From the NCBI GenBank assembly GCA_014239895.1, contig JAAZXZ010000067.1:1-13164 (forward strand): 13,164 nt of DNA. The letters are read 5' to 3'. The notes under the pieces are model-generated. The model saw nothing but the letters and a program-made list of their open reading frames with translations, did no database searches and was not told the origin of the DNA. This document shows positions 1 to 7,426 of this stretch, piece after piece (within the stretch, counting starts at the first letter, position 1; the number at the start of each line of letters is the position of its first letter). The position numbers and the translations under genes were made by a program. Source of the DNA: Flavobacteriaceae bacterium (lineage in GTDB: Bacteria; Bacteroidota; Bacteroidia; Flavobacteriales; Flavobacteriaceae).

Positions 1-565
1 AGTTCTATTTAATGACTGGTCAGCTAGAGATATTCAAAAATGGGAATATGTTCCTTTAGGGCCATTCTTAGGTAAGAGTTTTGCTTCTTCAATGTCACCT
101 TGGGTTGTAACCTTAGAGGCTTTAGACTTATTTAGGATAGACGGACCTGAACAAAATCCGAAGGTTTTACCCTATTTACAATATAAAGGATTAAAGAACT
201 ATGATATTAATTTAGAAGTTGCTATTCACCCTGATAATTCAAAAGAATCTATAGTATCTTCCTCAAACTTTAAATATATGTACTGGAATATGAGCCAGCA
301 ATTAGCTCATCATACAATAAATGGGTGTAATTTAAATATTGGTGACTTAATGGCTTCAGGAACAATAAGTGGGAAAGACAAAGGATCTTATGGATCAATG
401 TTGGAACTTTCATGGGGTGGAAAAAAACCCGTAATTTTAGATGATGGAAATAGTAGAGTATTTATTAATGACAATGATACAGTAATTATGAGAGGTTACT
501 GTGAAAAGAATGGTAAAAGAGTAGGTTTTGGGGAAGTTAGAACAAAATTATTAGGATCAAAATAA
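1..565 (+). CDS. fahA: Fumarylacetoacetase, 3' part (5' end outside window)
   Basis: This is the C-terminal part of fumarylacetoacetase, which hydrolyses 4-fumarylacetoacetate to fumarate and acetoacetate, the last step of tyrosine/homogentisate catabolism in the cytoplasm. The reading frame is open from base 2, so the gene begins before the window; the ATG at 92 is internal. About 187 residues are visible, against roughly 420 for the whole family protein. The translation carries the family signature NDWSARDIQKWEYVPLGPF followed by LGKSF and SPWVV, which form part of the metal-bound active site. It ends with GYCEKNGKRVGFGEV, a typical FAH C-terminus. The stop is ten bases before the next gene, so the two are probably co-transcribed. 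Identification is firm; only the missing N-terminus limits it. Confidence 0.93.
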   Translation, partial: VLFNDWSARDIQKWEYVPLGPFLGKSFASSMSPWVVTLEALDLFRIDGPEQNPKVLPYLQYKGLKNYDINLEVAIHPDNSKESIVSSSNFKYMYWNMSQQLAHHTINGCNLNIGDLMASGTISGKDKGSYGSMLELSWGGKKPVILDDGNSRVFINDNDTVIMRGYCEKNGKRVGFGEVRTKLLGSK

Positions 566-575
566 AATAGATAAA

Positions 576-1472
576 ATGAATAAGTTTACTTCCATTAATC
601 CAAATAGCTTATCAACTAGCGAGTTACATAAAATACTTTTATTGTCAGTTGCTCCTAGACCAATTGCATTGGCTAGTAGTATTGATGAAAATGGCAATGT
701 TAATTTAAGCCCTTTTAGTTGTTTTAATATGTTTAGTGCTAATCCTCCTATACTTATTTTTTCACCTTCTAGAAGAGTAAGAGATAATTCAACAAAAGAT
801 ACTTTAGAGAATATAAAAAAGGTAAAAGAGGTTGTTATAAATATTGTTAATTTCTCAATAGTAGAACCAGTATCTTTAGCTAGTACAGAATATGGTAGTG
901 ATGTAGATGAATTTAAAAAGTCTGGGTTAACGCCAATTGAATCAAATAAGGTTAGACCCCCAAGAGTAGAAGAATCACCAATTTCTTTTGAATGTGTTGT
1001 AGATAAAATAATTGAATTAGGAAATGATGGAGGGGCAGGAAACTTAATTATTTCTAAAATAGTACATATACATATTAATAATAAGTATTTGGACGATAAC
1101 GGATCTTTAGATACTATAAAACTAGATTTAGTAGGTAGAATGGGAGCTAGTTGGTATACTCGAGTAATTGAGGATAGTTTATTTGAAATTCCTAAACCAA
1201 TTCATACAAAAGGAATAGGCGTTGATCAATTACCAGATCATATTAACTCTACAGATATATTAACAAGAAATAATCTTGCCAGAATAGGTAATTTAGAAAA
1301 AATTCCGACTCAGCAAGAGATTAAAGAGTACCACCTAGTTGATGAGAATATTTCACAAATAATGAAAATTTCTGATAGAAATCAGCAAATAAAGGAAATA
1401 CATAAGCTAGCAAAAAAACAAATTAATTCAGCTAATTTAGATTTAGCAATAAAAACAATTTTTTCAATTTGA
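576..1472 (+). CDS. Flavin reductase family protein (FMN-binding split barrel)
   Basis: A 298-residue protein of the flavin reductase-like (DIM6/NTAB) family, predicted to be cytoplasmic and to bind FMN. The N-terminal half shows the family pattern: SVAPRPIALASS around residues 24-35, then NLSPFSCFNMFSANPP around 43-58, then SPSRR. The C-terminal third (about 200-298) is an extension rich in charged residues without a motif I recognise. No signal peptide is visible. The ATG follows the fumarylacetoacetase stop by ten bases, and the TGA stop is four bases before the cupredoxin gene, so all three look like one transcript. Proteins of this type commonly accompany homogentisate-pathway genes in Bacteroidota, but the actual substrate is unknown. 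An oxidoreductase or FMN-dependent role is inferred from family only. Confidence 0.85.
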   Translation: MNKFTSINPNSLSTSELHKILLLSVAPRPIALASSIDENGNVNLSPFSCFNMFSANPPILIFSPSRRVRDNSTKDTLENIKKVKEVVINIVNFSIVEPVSLASTEYGSDVDEFKKSGLTPIESNKVRPPRVEESPISFECVVDKIIELGNDGGAGNLIISKIVHIHINNKYLDDNGSLDTIKLDLVGRMGASWYTRVIEDSLFEIPKPIHTKGIGVDQLPDHINSTDILTRNNLARIGNLEKIPTQQEIKEYHLVDENISQIMKISDRNQQIKEIHKLAKKQINSANLDLAIKTIFSI

Positions 1473-1476
1473 CAAC

Positions 1477-1929
1477 ATGAATATAAAGGAATTTAAGTAC
1501 GTATTAATGTTTATTATCTCTTTATTGATGCTAACTAGCTGTAGTGTTGAAAGTGATGTAACTAAAATTGTAATTACATCAGATGATTATATGAAATTTA
1601 ATACTCGTGAAATTACTGTTAAAAAAGGAAAAGTAGTAAAATTAACACTTAAGCATATTGGAAAATTAGACGTACAGCTAATGGGGCATAATTTTGTCTT
1701 ACTTAAAAAGAAAGTAGACATACTAGAATTTGCTAATAAGGCTGCAATGGCAAGTAAAAATCAATATATTCCAGTTGACTCAAATGAAGTTATTGTGTAT
1801 ACTGATATGATTGGAGGAGGTCAAGAAACTACTATTGAGTTTTTACCTCCAAAAAAAGGAGTATATGATTTTATATGTAGTTTTCCAGGACATTATGCAA
1901 TGATGAAAGGAAAATTTATTGTAGAATAA
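1477..1929 (+). CDS. Azurin-like type 1 copper (cupredoxin) lipoprotein
   Basis: A 150-residue small blue-copper protein, probably an electron carrier anchored to a membrane on the periplasmic side. The N-terminus is a lipoprotein signal with the lipobox ending LTSC at Cys22. The rest follows azurin closely: MKFNTREITVKKG after residue 39, MGHNFVL with the copper ligand His71 and preceding Gly70, IGGGQETT near 112-119, and ICSFPGHYAMMKG holding Cys134, His139 and the likely axial Met143. All four side-chain ligands expected for a type 1 site are therefore present. The start lies four bases after the preceding stop. The last 14 bases overlap the 3' end of the convergent DUF1080 gene. Its redox partner is unknown; see the finding on the GMC dehydrogenase. 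Confidence 0.9.
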   Translation: MNIKEFKYVLMFIISLLMLTSCSVESDVTKIVITSDDYMKFNTREITVKKGKVVKLTLKHIGKLDVQLMGHNFVLLKKKVDILEFANKAAMASKNQYIPVDSNEVIVYTDMIGGGQETTIEFLPPKKGVYDFICSFPGHYAMMKGKFIVE

Positions 1930-2695
1930 GTAATTCTATACTCCTAAATTCTATTGGATGACTTTCACTTTGAAGAGAAATATATCCCTCTTTTAGTTTC
2001 TCTCCCTTTTTGTTTTTTAACGTGTTATACTGACCTCCGATTACTGGATTAGTATAAGAGAAAACTTCCTTACTGTTTATATAATGTTTAATGATAGAAT
2101 CATTGTGCACTTCAATTTCAAGATTTACCCACTCTTCTCCGTAGTATGTTTCTGAGGATGAAGAAATGCAATGAGTAGTTACTAATTTATTATTAATATT
2201 AACATGAGTTCCTGGTGTACATAAGTTTGCAGTAGGTCTTTCCCAGGGTTTTTGTATTCCACCCAGAAGTTGTACTTCTATTGAAACTGGAAACTCTTGA
2301 TTTTTTTCCATACTTTCAGGTGACTGAGAATGAATCATTACACCACTATTTTTTGTTGCCCATCCTTCTCCACCTTTACATTGCTCGCCAACAAACCTGT
2401 AATCTAACCTAAGTCTATAATTAGAATAAGAGTTTTTATAGAAAATATGCCCAAAATAGTCTTTAAAATGATCGTAATTTTCATAGGATACAACAAGTGA
2501 ATTATTTTTCACTCTGAATGTATTGAATGCGTTTTCTCCTGAAGCAAACCCATTGATCTTTACTTCCCAGCCTTCAAGATTTTTGCCATTAAAAAGTTGA
2601 ATCCATTCCTGGGGTTTTTCAGCAGGAATTAAATTTTGAAAATTGTAAAAAATCGAAAAAACAATAACAAGTAATAATTGAATTAGAATTTTCAT
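1916..2695 (-). CDS. DUF1080 / 3-keto-disaccharide hydrolase domain protein, secreted
   Basis: A 259-residue protein dominated by one DUF1080 domain (Pfam family named 3-keto-disaccharide hydrolase), a jelly-roll fold related to concanavalin-type lectins and glucanases. A hydrophobic stretch at residues 2-20 acts as a Sec signal or anchor; there is no lipobox cysteine. Family hallmarks are WIQLFNGKNLEGW near residues 31-43, NSGVMIHSQ, VSIEVQLLGG, GTHVNINN, GEEWVNLEIEV and the closing GYISLQSESHPIEFRSIEL. It is the last gene of a minus-strand operon, starting six bases after the stop of the subunit-3 gene. Together with the upstream dehydrogenase pair it suggests cleavage of a 3-keto glycoside in the periplasm. 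The family is clear; hydrolysis versus lyase chemistry and the substrate are inferred. Confidence 0.87.
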   Translation of the reverse strand: MKILIQLLLVIVFSIFYNFQNLIPAEKPQEWIQLFNGKNLEGWEVKINGFASGENAFNTFRVKNNSLVVSYENYDHFKDYFGHIFYKNSYSNYRLRLDYRFVGEQCKGGEGWATKNSGVMIHSQSPESMEKNQEFPVSIEVQLLGGIQKPWERPTANLCTPGTHVNINNKLVTTHCISSSSETYYGEEWVNLEIEVHNDSIIKHYINSKEVFSYTNPVIGGQYNTLKNKKGEKLKEGYISLQSESHPIEFRSIELLILQ

Positions 2696-2701
2696 CTTTT
2701 A

Positions 2702-3262
2702 TTATAATGACCAGGATTTTCCACCTGTAAGTTCTTCAAGATCGCCACAATATGCAACACCAGGTATTGGATCATATGCTAGAACATTTTCACCAACAAA
2801 TTCACTAATTTTATAAGCCCATATAGTATCAGATTTTATATTTTTTAATAGTTCTGAAATATCATTTGATTCTCCATTGAGGATCATATGATTATCTAAT
2901 AAATCTTTATAATTATCTTCGGTTAAATCATTGATAGTGTCACTGTAATTTGATTTTATTAGATTTAATAATGACGCATATGTTTCCTTTAGCCATTTTT
3001 GTCTATTATCATCTAAAATTTCTTTATAGTATTTATCAAGAAATTCAACAACATTTACCTCGTTTGCAGAAGGAGTATCGGTCTTAGGTATAATTATATC
3101 AACTATGTCTATTAGCACCTTAGATTGCTCTTTGTTAAGAAATACTGGACTCCATTTATTAGAATCAGTGCTACAGCTATTTAATAGGCTTATCACAGTA
3201 GGAGTAGCAACAATTAATCCAGCTGAAAGTCCAATATTTTTTAATGCATCTCTACGTTTCAT
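2702..3262 (-). CDS. Gluconate 2-dehydrogenase subunit 3 family protein (Tat-exported partner of GMC oxidoreductase)
   Basis: A 186-residue small subunit of the gluconate 2-dehydrogenase subunit 3 family. The N-terminus, KRRDALKNIG followed by a hydrophobic run to residue 27, is a twin-arginine-type signal. It ends in LLNSC with Cys30 as a possible lipidation site, although Asn before Ser is not a textbook lipobox. The body carries VLIDIVDIIIPKTDTPSA (residues about 49-66), a hallmark of this family. Its ATG overlaps the stop of the GMC oxidoreductase by four bases (ATGA type), so the two are translationally coupled. In known relatives such as fructose and gluconate dehydrogenases, this subunit binds the flavin subunit and carries its export signal. 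By that analogy, I infer the same here. Confidence 0.88.
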   Translation of the reverse strand: MKRRDALKNIGLSAGLIVATPTVISLLNSCSTDSNKWSPVFLNKEQSKVLIDIVDIIIPKTDTPSANEVNVVEFLDKYYKEILDDNRQKWLKETYASLLNLIKSNYSDTINDLTEDNYKDLLDNHMILNGESNDISELLKNIKSDTIWAYKISEFVGENVLAYDPIPGVAYCGDLEELTGGKSWSL

Positions 3263-4959
3263 AAATTACCATTTTTAAATTGTTTAGCAGCATAGTTAGC
3301 AGCTCTTGCTGTAAATGCCATATAGGTTAGTGATGGGTTTTGACATGCAGAAGAGGTCATAAAAGACCCATCAGTTACAAATACATTTTTACAAGTATGA
3401 ATTTGATTGTATTTATTTAATACTGATGTTTTGGGATCATGCCCCATTCTGGCAGTTCCCATTTCATGAATTCCAAGTCCCATTGCTCTAGAATCAATAC
3501 TGTCATAGCCTTCCACATCTTTATAACCTGCAGATTTGAACATTTTTACTGCTTGATCTTTCATATCTTTTCTCATAGCTAATTCATTTTCACCAAAATC
3601 AGCGTCAAAAGTCACCGTAGGAAGACCCCATTCATCTAATTTGTCGTAATCTAGATACATTTTATTATTGTGGTCAGGCAATGTTTCTCCAAATCCAGTT
3701 ACTCCAATTCTCCATCCACCAGGCTTTAATATTGCTTCTTTTAATTCAGGTCCGTATTTCAATTCAGCTACAACTTCTGACATACTAGTTCTATAAGCAC
3801 CACCTTGATATCCATAACCTCTTATAAAATCTTTTGAATCAGAATTTCCACCAATATTTCTAAATCTAGGAATATATATTCCTCCAGGTTTTCTCCCTTT
3901 ATAATATTTTTCTTTGAAATTTTCAATCTTAGCAGAAGCGCCCACGACAAAGTGATGATCCATTATATTATGACCTAGTTCACCACTATCATTTCCTAAT
4001 CCATTTGGAAACCTCTTAGATGTTGATTGCATCAAAATTGAAGTGGAAGGAACAGTTGAAGCACATAAGAAAATAATTTTAGCTTTAAATGTGTGTTTTT
4101 GTCTAGTCTCTCCATCAATTATTTCTACTTCAGAAGCGCTTTTGGTTTTTTCGTCATATATTATTTTATGTACAATTGAATGTGGTCTTAAAGTCATATT
4201 TCCTGTAGCATCTGCAGCAGGAAGAGTTGATGAATTACTACTAAAGTATGCTCCATATGGGCATCCTCTCATACATCTATTTCTATACTGACAAGTACTT
4301 CTTCCAAGACCTGGCTTTGTACCTTCAGTTATATGGGCAACTCTAGCAGGAGTAACTACTCTGTCATTCATATTTTTAGCTACTGAAACTTTAAAATCCT
4401 CTTCGGCACAATTCAAAGTCAAAGGTTTTAAGAATTCACTATCAGGTAGTTGAGGTAATCCTAGATTTTCACCTGAGACTCCAATATATTTTTCGACATG
4501 ACTATACCATGGAGCAATATCCTTATATCTAATAGGCCAGTCTACAGCAGTTCCATCTTTTTTATTAGCCTCAAAATCTATTTCACTAAGTCTATAGCTT
4601 TGACGCCCCCAAACTAATGATTTTCCACCCACATGATATCCTCTAATCCAATCAAAACGTCTAACTTCATTATATGGATGTTTAATGTCATCAACAAAAA
4701 AGTGTTCACAAACAGGATCAGTTACATAACCTGTCCTGTGCTGTTTAAATTTTCTTTCTTTTATCTCTGGGGTAATTCTTCCACCATTAGGCATATCCCA
4801 TGGATCTAGATTTGCAGTGTGATAATCTTCGATATGTTTAATCATCCTACCTCTTTCGAGAACAAGAGTTTTTAACCCATTTTCACAAAGTTCTTTAGCA
4901 GCCCATCCCCCTGAAATACCTGTTCCAATTACAATAGCATCATACTGTTGGTCAGTCAT
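3259..4959 (-). CDS. GMC-family FAD-dependent oxidoreductase, probable glycoside 3-dehydrogenase catalytic subunit
   Basis: A 566-residue flavoprotein of the glucose-methanol-choline family. The N-terminal FAD-binding Rossmann motif is IGTGISGG (residues 11-18), with Glu35 placed to bind the adenosine ribose. GGKSLVWGR at 111-119 is the second flavin motif. A cysteine cluster, Cys223, Cys229 and Cys233 in CQYRNRCMRGCPYG, is typical of the branch near glucoside 3-dehydrogenase, fructose dehydrogenase and gluconate dehydrogenase. The C-terminal catalytic pair is His498 in HEMGTARMG and Asn541 in QNPSLTYM. There is no signal peptide, yet the adjacent subunit has a Tat-type one, so joint export is likely. 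It is the first gene of the minus-strand operon. C3 oxidation of a glycoside is inferred from the partner subunit and the DUF1080 and Gfo/Idh/MocA neighbours; another sugar or polyol is possible. Confidence 0.88.
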   Translation of the reverse strand: MTDQQYDAIVIGTGISGGWAAKELCENGLKTLVLERGRMIKHIEDYHTANLDPWDMPNGGRITPEIKERKFKQHRTGYVTDPVCEHFFVDDIKHPYNEVRRFDWIRGYHVGGKSLVWGRQSYRLSEIDFEANKKDGTAVDWPIRYKDIAPWYSHVEKYIGVSGENLGLPQLPDSEFLKPLTLNCAEEDFKVSVAKNMNDRVVTPARVAHITEGTKPGLGRSTCQYRNRCMRGCPYGAYFSSNSSTLPAADATGNMTLRPHSIVHKIIYDEKTKSASEVEIIDGETRQKHTFKAKIIFLCASTVPSTSILMQSTSKRFPNGLGNDSGELGHNIMDHHFVVGASAKIENFKEKYYKGRKPGGIYIPRFRNIGGNSDSKDFIRGYGYQGGAYRTSMSEVVAELKYGPELKEAILKPGGWRIGVTGFGETLPDHNNKMYLDYDKLDEWGLPTVTFDADFGENELAMRKDMKDQAVKMFKSAGYKDVEGYDSIDSRAMGLGIHEMGTARMGHDPKTSVLNKYNQIHTCKNVFVTDGSFMTSSACQNPSLTYMAFTARAANYAAKQFKNGNL

Positions 4960-4982
4960 TTTAATATAGTTTAAATTTAAAA

Positions 4983-5012
4983 TTGTTAATCCTATCTAAA
5001 TTAATTAATTTG
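4983..5012 (+). promoter_or_regulatory. Candidate promoter for the TIM-barrel/oxidoreductase operon
   Basis: TTG at 4983-4985, 19 bases, then TTAATTTG at 5005-5012. The second box matches TAnnTTTG except at one position. It would give a leader of about 60 bases before the ATG at 5080. Its TTTG directly abuts the CAAA of the opposing -7 element, forming the palindrome TTTGCAAA at 5009-5016, so the two promoters would compete for polymerase or be co-controlled. Confidence 0.35.
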
Positions 5013-5020
5013 CAAAGCTA
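5013..5020 (-). promoter_or_regulatory. Candidate Bacteroidota -7 element for the GMC operon
   Basis: Read on the minus strand this is TAGCTTTG, an exact match to the TAnnTTTG -7 consensus of Bacteroidota promoters, 53 bases upstream of the GMC start codon. A TTG (minus strand) lies at 5038-5040 with 17 bases between, slightly shorter than the usual 19-20. Transcription would start near 5006. The match is by eye only. Confidence 0.4.
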
Positions 5021-5025
5021 GATAG

Positions 5026-5042
5026 TATTGTATACTACAATA
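5026..5042. promoter_or_regulatory. Inverted repeat, possible operator in the divergent promoter region
   Basis: TATTGTA, three bases, TACAATA: a perfect 7-3-7 inverted repeat. It sits just downstream of the predicted plus-strand transcription start and across the spacer and -33 region of the predicted minus-strand promoter. A protein bound here could control both operons. In AT-rich DNA a 7-base repeat can arise by chance, so this is a candidate only. Confidence 0.35.
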
Positions 5043-5079
5043 TACAAAAATCACTATACAATTTTAAAATAGAATTTTC

Positions 5080-6015
5080 ATGAGTAGTAAGTATTATTAT
5101 TTTCTTTATTTCTTTTCTCTATTACTAGTTTTTTCTTGCAATAATCCTAAGAAAAAAATAGAATCATCTGCTCCATTTTTTAATGTATCATTGGCACAGT
5201 GGTCATTTAATAGAATGATTATTAACAATGGTGAAAATCCATTAGATTTTCCTAAAGAAGCTAAAGATCTTGGATTTAATGCAGTAGAATTAGTTTCTGA
5301 GCTTTACTCTAAGAAAATTGATGAAATAGGTTTTAATAATACTATTGATTCTTTGGTAATTAATTTATCTAAAAATAAGGTTAAATGTTTACTTATTATG
5401 ATAGATGAGGAGGGTGACTTAGCACATCCAGATGAAACTGTAAGAGATCATGCTGTTGAAAGACATAAAAAATGGGTTGATGCAGCAGCTAAGCTAGGAT
5501 GTCACTCAATTAGAGTAAATACTAATGGAACTTTTGTTGAAGATATTTGGTTAACAGCTGCAGAAGATGGTTTAAGAAAATTATCTACATATGCTGCTAG
5601 TAAAAATATTAATATTCTAGTGGAGAACCATGGTGGATTTTCATCCGACCCTGAAAAATTAATGCAGGTTATAAACACACTAAATTTATCAAATTGTGGC
5701 ACTCTGCCAGATTTTGGTAATTGGTGCATTAAGTGGGTAAAAGAGTCTAAAAAATGTGTAATTGAATATGAGGATTATTACAAAGGAATAGAAATTATGA
5801 TGCCAGCAGCAAAAGCAGTAAGTGCAAAATCATATAATTTTGATAAATACGGAAATGAAACAAAAATTGACTATGTTAAGATGTTACAAATTGTAAAAGA
5901 TTCTGGATATAATGGTTATATTGGTATAGAGTATGAAGGCGATGAGATAGGTGAGAAAGAAGGAGTTATTGCAACTAGAAATTTATTACTAAATGCTGCT
6001 AAGAGATTAAACTAA
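5080..6015 (+). CDS. Sugar phosphate isomerase/epimerase-like TIM-barrel lipoprotein
   Basis: A 311-residue protein of the xylose isomerase-like TIM-barrel (AP endonuclease 2) superfamily. The N-terminus is a hydrophobic signal ending VFSC with Cys20 as lipidation site, so it is probably a periplasm-facing lipoprotein even though classical relatives are cytoplasmic. Motifs include FNVSLAQWSFNR after the signal, LGFNAVELVS near 64-73, and the likely metal ligands Glu182 in VENHGG, Asp211 in LPDFGNW and Glu284 in IGIEYEG. AVSAKSYNFD near 246-255 occupies the place where many relatives have a His-Ala-Lys motif; a serine stands there instead. It is the first gene of the plus-strand operon, 27 bases before the DUF4287-like gene. 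Acting on 3-keto sugars, as isomerase, lyase or hydratase, is inferred from the neighbours. Confidence 0.85.
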   Translation: MSSKYYYFLYFFSLLLVFSCNNPKKKIESSAPFFNVSLAQWSFNRMIINNGENPLDFPKEAKDLGFNAVELVSELYSKKIDEIGFNNTIDSLVINLSKNKVKCLLIMIDEEGDLAHPDETVRDHAVERHKKWVDAAAKLGCHSIRVNTNGTFVEDIWLTAAEDGLRKLSTYAASKNINILVENHGGFSSDPEKLMQVINTLNLSNCGTLPDFGNWCIKWVKESKKCVIEYEDYYKGIEIMMPAAKAVSAKSYNFDKYGNETKIDYVKMLQIVKDSGYNGYIGIEYEGDEIGEKEGVIATRNLLLNAAKRLN

Positions 6016-6042
6016 TTATTAATTGTAATAAAAAGATTAATT

Positions 6043-6234
6043 ATGGATTCTTTATCTATGGAAAAAGCAATGATTAAAAATATGATTAATAGAACAGGTA
6101 AATCCATTGATCAATGGATTATCATTGCAAAAGAACAAAAAGATATGAAACATAATCAATTGGCAAATTTCTTAAAAAAAGAATATTCAATTACTCATGG
6201 TTATGCCAATTTAATTGTGCGAAAATCAAAATAA
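6043..6234 (+). CDS. Small DUF4287-like protein
   Basis: A 63-residue basic protein, probably cytoplasmic. The pattern NRTGKSIDQWIIIAKEQ at 16-32, then KHNQLANFLKKEYSITHGYANLIV at 36-59 (one helix-turn-helix-like run), resembles the DUF4287 domain, usually written TGK..EDF...KHGEIV.WLK...GLGHGHA. Its function is not known. It lies 27 bases after the TIM-barrel gene and 18 before the next one, so it is likely part of the same transcript. Three ATGs lie in the first ten codons; I keep the first, at 6043. Whether it has anything to do with sugar catabolism or is a chance passenger cannot be told from the sequence. Confidence 0.75.
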   Translation: MDSLSMEKAMIKNMINRTGKSIDQWIIIAKEQKDMKHNQLANFLKKEYSITHGYANLIVRKSK

Positions 6235-6252
6235 ATAATTATTTTTTAAGTC

Positions 6253-7392
6253 ATGAGTAAAAAAATTAGGTTAGGGATTTTGGGAGGTGGAGGAAATTCG
6301 TTGGTAGGAATATTACATCGTATTGCTGCTAAAATGCATAATAAATATAACATTGTAGGTGGAGTCTTTAGCAGGGATTGGGATAGTAATATAGAATTTG
6401 CTAATGAGATTAAGATTTCTCCAAGTCGTGCATATGCTGATTATGAAATAATGATTGAAAGGGAGCTGAAGCTTCCTGAGGACCAACGCATGCAAGCAGT
6501 CTCTATTCTCACTCCTAATTTTCTTCATTACCCAATGGCAAAAAGTCTATTAGAAAATGGATTTCATGTGATATGTGAAAAACCTTTGACAACGACTTAT
6601 GCAGAAGCTAAAGAATTAAGATCATTAGTTCAAAAGTCTGGACTTGTTTTTGCAGTTACCTATACTTATACAGGTTATCCAACAATAAGAAAAATACGTG
6701 AGATGATTTCTCAAGGGGCAATTGGAGAAGTGCAAAAGGTAGATGCTCAATATTATCAAGGCTGGATTAATCCAATTATTCACAAGAGTGAAACAAGAAT
6801 GGATACTTGGCGTTTAGATTCCAAAAAATCAGGAATTAGCTGTTGTATTGGAGATATTGGAACACATGCTTTTGATATGTTAGAATATCTAACCCAACTT
6901 AAAATTGATAGAGTTTTAGCAGATTTAAATTACCTATATGATGATAATAAAATGGACATTGATGGATCAATTCTAATTAGATGTACCAATGGAGTAAAGG
7001 GTATTATTAGAACTAGTCAAATTGCAACGGGTGAAAACAATAATTTTGCGGTAATGATTTACGGAAAAAAAGGAGGATTAAAATGGGAACAAGAAAATCC
7101 AAGAGTTCTTTATTATATGCAAGAAGGAAAAGAAGTTCAGATTATAGAATCAGATAATATAAATAATGATTTGTTGACAAAAGATACTATATTACCGCCA
7201 GGTCATCCTGATGAAATTTATGATGCCATGGCAAACATATATAATGGTGTTGCAAAAGCAATAAATAAGGAAGCTTATGAGCATAGTGAATTTCCAACAA
7301 TTATTGATGGTGTTAGAGGAATGAACTTTATTGAAAGTGTTGTTGAGTCACATGAAAAAGGCAATGTGTGGATAACTATCGATAATAAATAA
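6253..7392 (+). CDS. Gfo/Idh/MocA family NAD(P)-dependent oxidoreductase, cytoplasmic
   Basis: A 379-residue sugar dehydrogenase-type enzyme of the Gfo/Idh/MocA family with no export signal. The N-terminal Rossmann domain opens with RLGILGGGGNSLVG (residues 6-19), a glycine-rich loop of the kind seen in the subgroup beginning LGMVGGGPGAF. SILTPNFLHYP (84-94) is the second nucleotide-side motif. The catalytic residues expected for the family are present: Lys110 in CEKPLTT, and Asp201 and His205 in IGDIGTHAFD. The C-terminal half is the alpha/beta substrate domain. It would oxidise or reduce a ring hydroxyl using NAD(P), for example converting a 3-keto sugar back to the sugar once imported. It lies 18 bases after the DUF4287-like gene and 34 before the exported paralogue. 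Confidence 0.9.
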   Translation: MSKKIRLGILGGGGNSLVGILHRIAAKMHNKYNIVGGVFSRDWDSNIEFANEIKISPSRAYADYEIMIERELKLPEDQRMQAVSILTPNFLHYPMAKSLLENGFHVICEKPLTTTYAEAKELRSLVQKSGLVFAVTYTYTGYPTIRKIREMISQGAIGEVQKVDAQYYQGWINPIIHKSETRMDTWRLDSKKSGISCCIGDIGTHAFDMLEYLTQLKIDRVLADLNYLYDDNKMDIDGSILIRCTNGVKGIIRTSQIATGENNNFAVMIYGKKGGLKWEQENPRVLYYMQEGKEVQIIESDNINNDLLTKDTILPPGHPDEIYDAMANIYNGVAKAINKEAYEHSEFPTIIDGVRGMNFIESVVESHEKGNVWITIDNK

Positions 7393-7426
7393 ATTCAATA
7401 AAATTTTTTAATTAAATTTATATACA

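Noticed and set aside
92..565. Fumarylacetoacetase starting at the ATG at 92
   Set aside because: The frame is open from base 2 and already encodes conserved family sequence, so the ATG is internal.
4043..4291. Plus-strand open frame inside the GMC gene
   Set aside because: It lies antisense to strongly conserved coding sequence and its translation has no recognisable domain.
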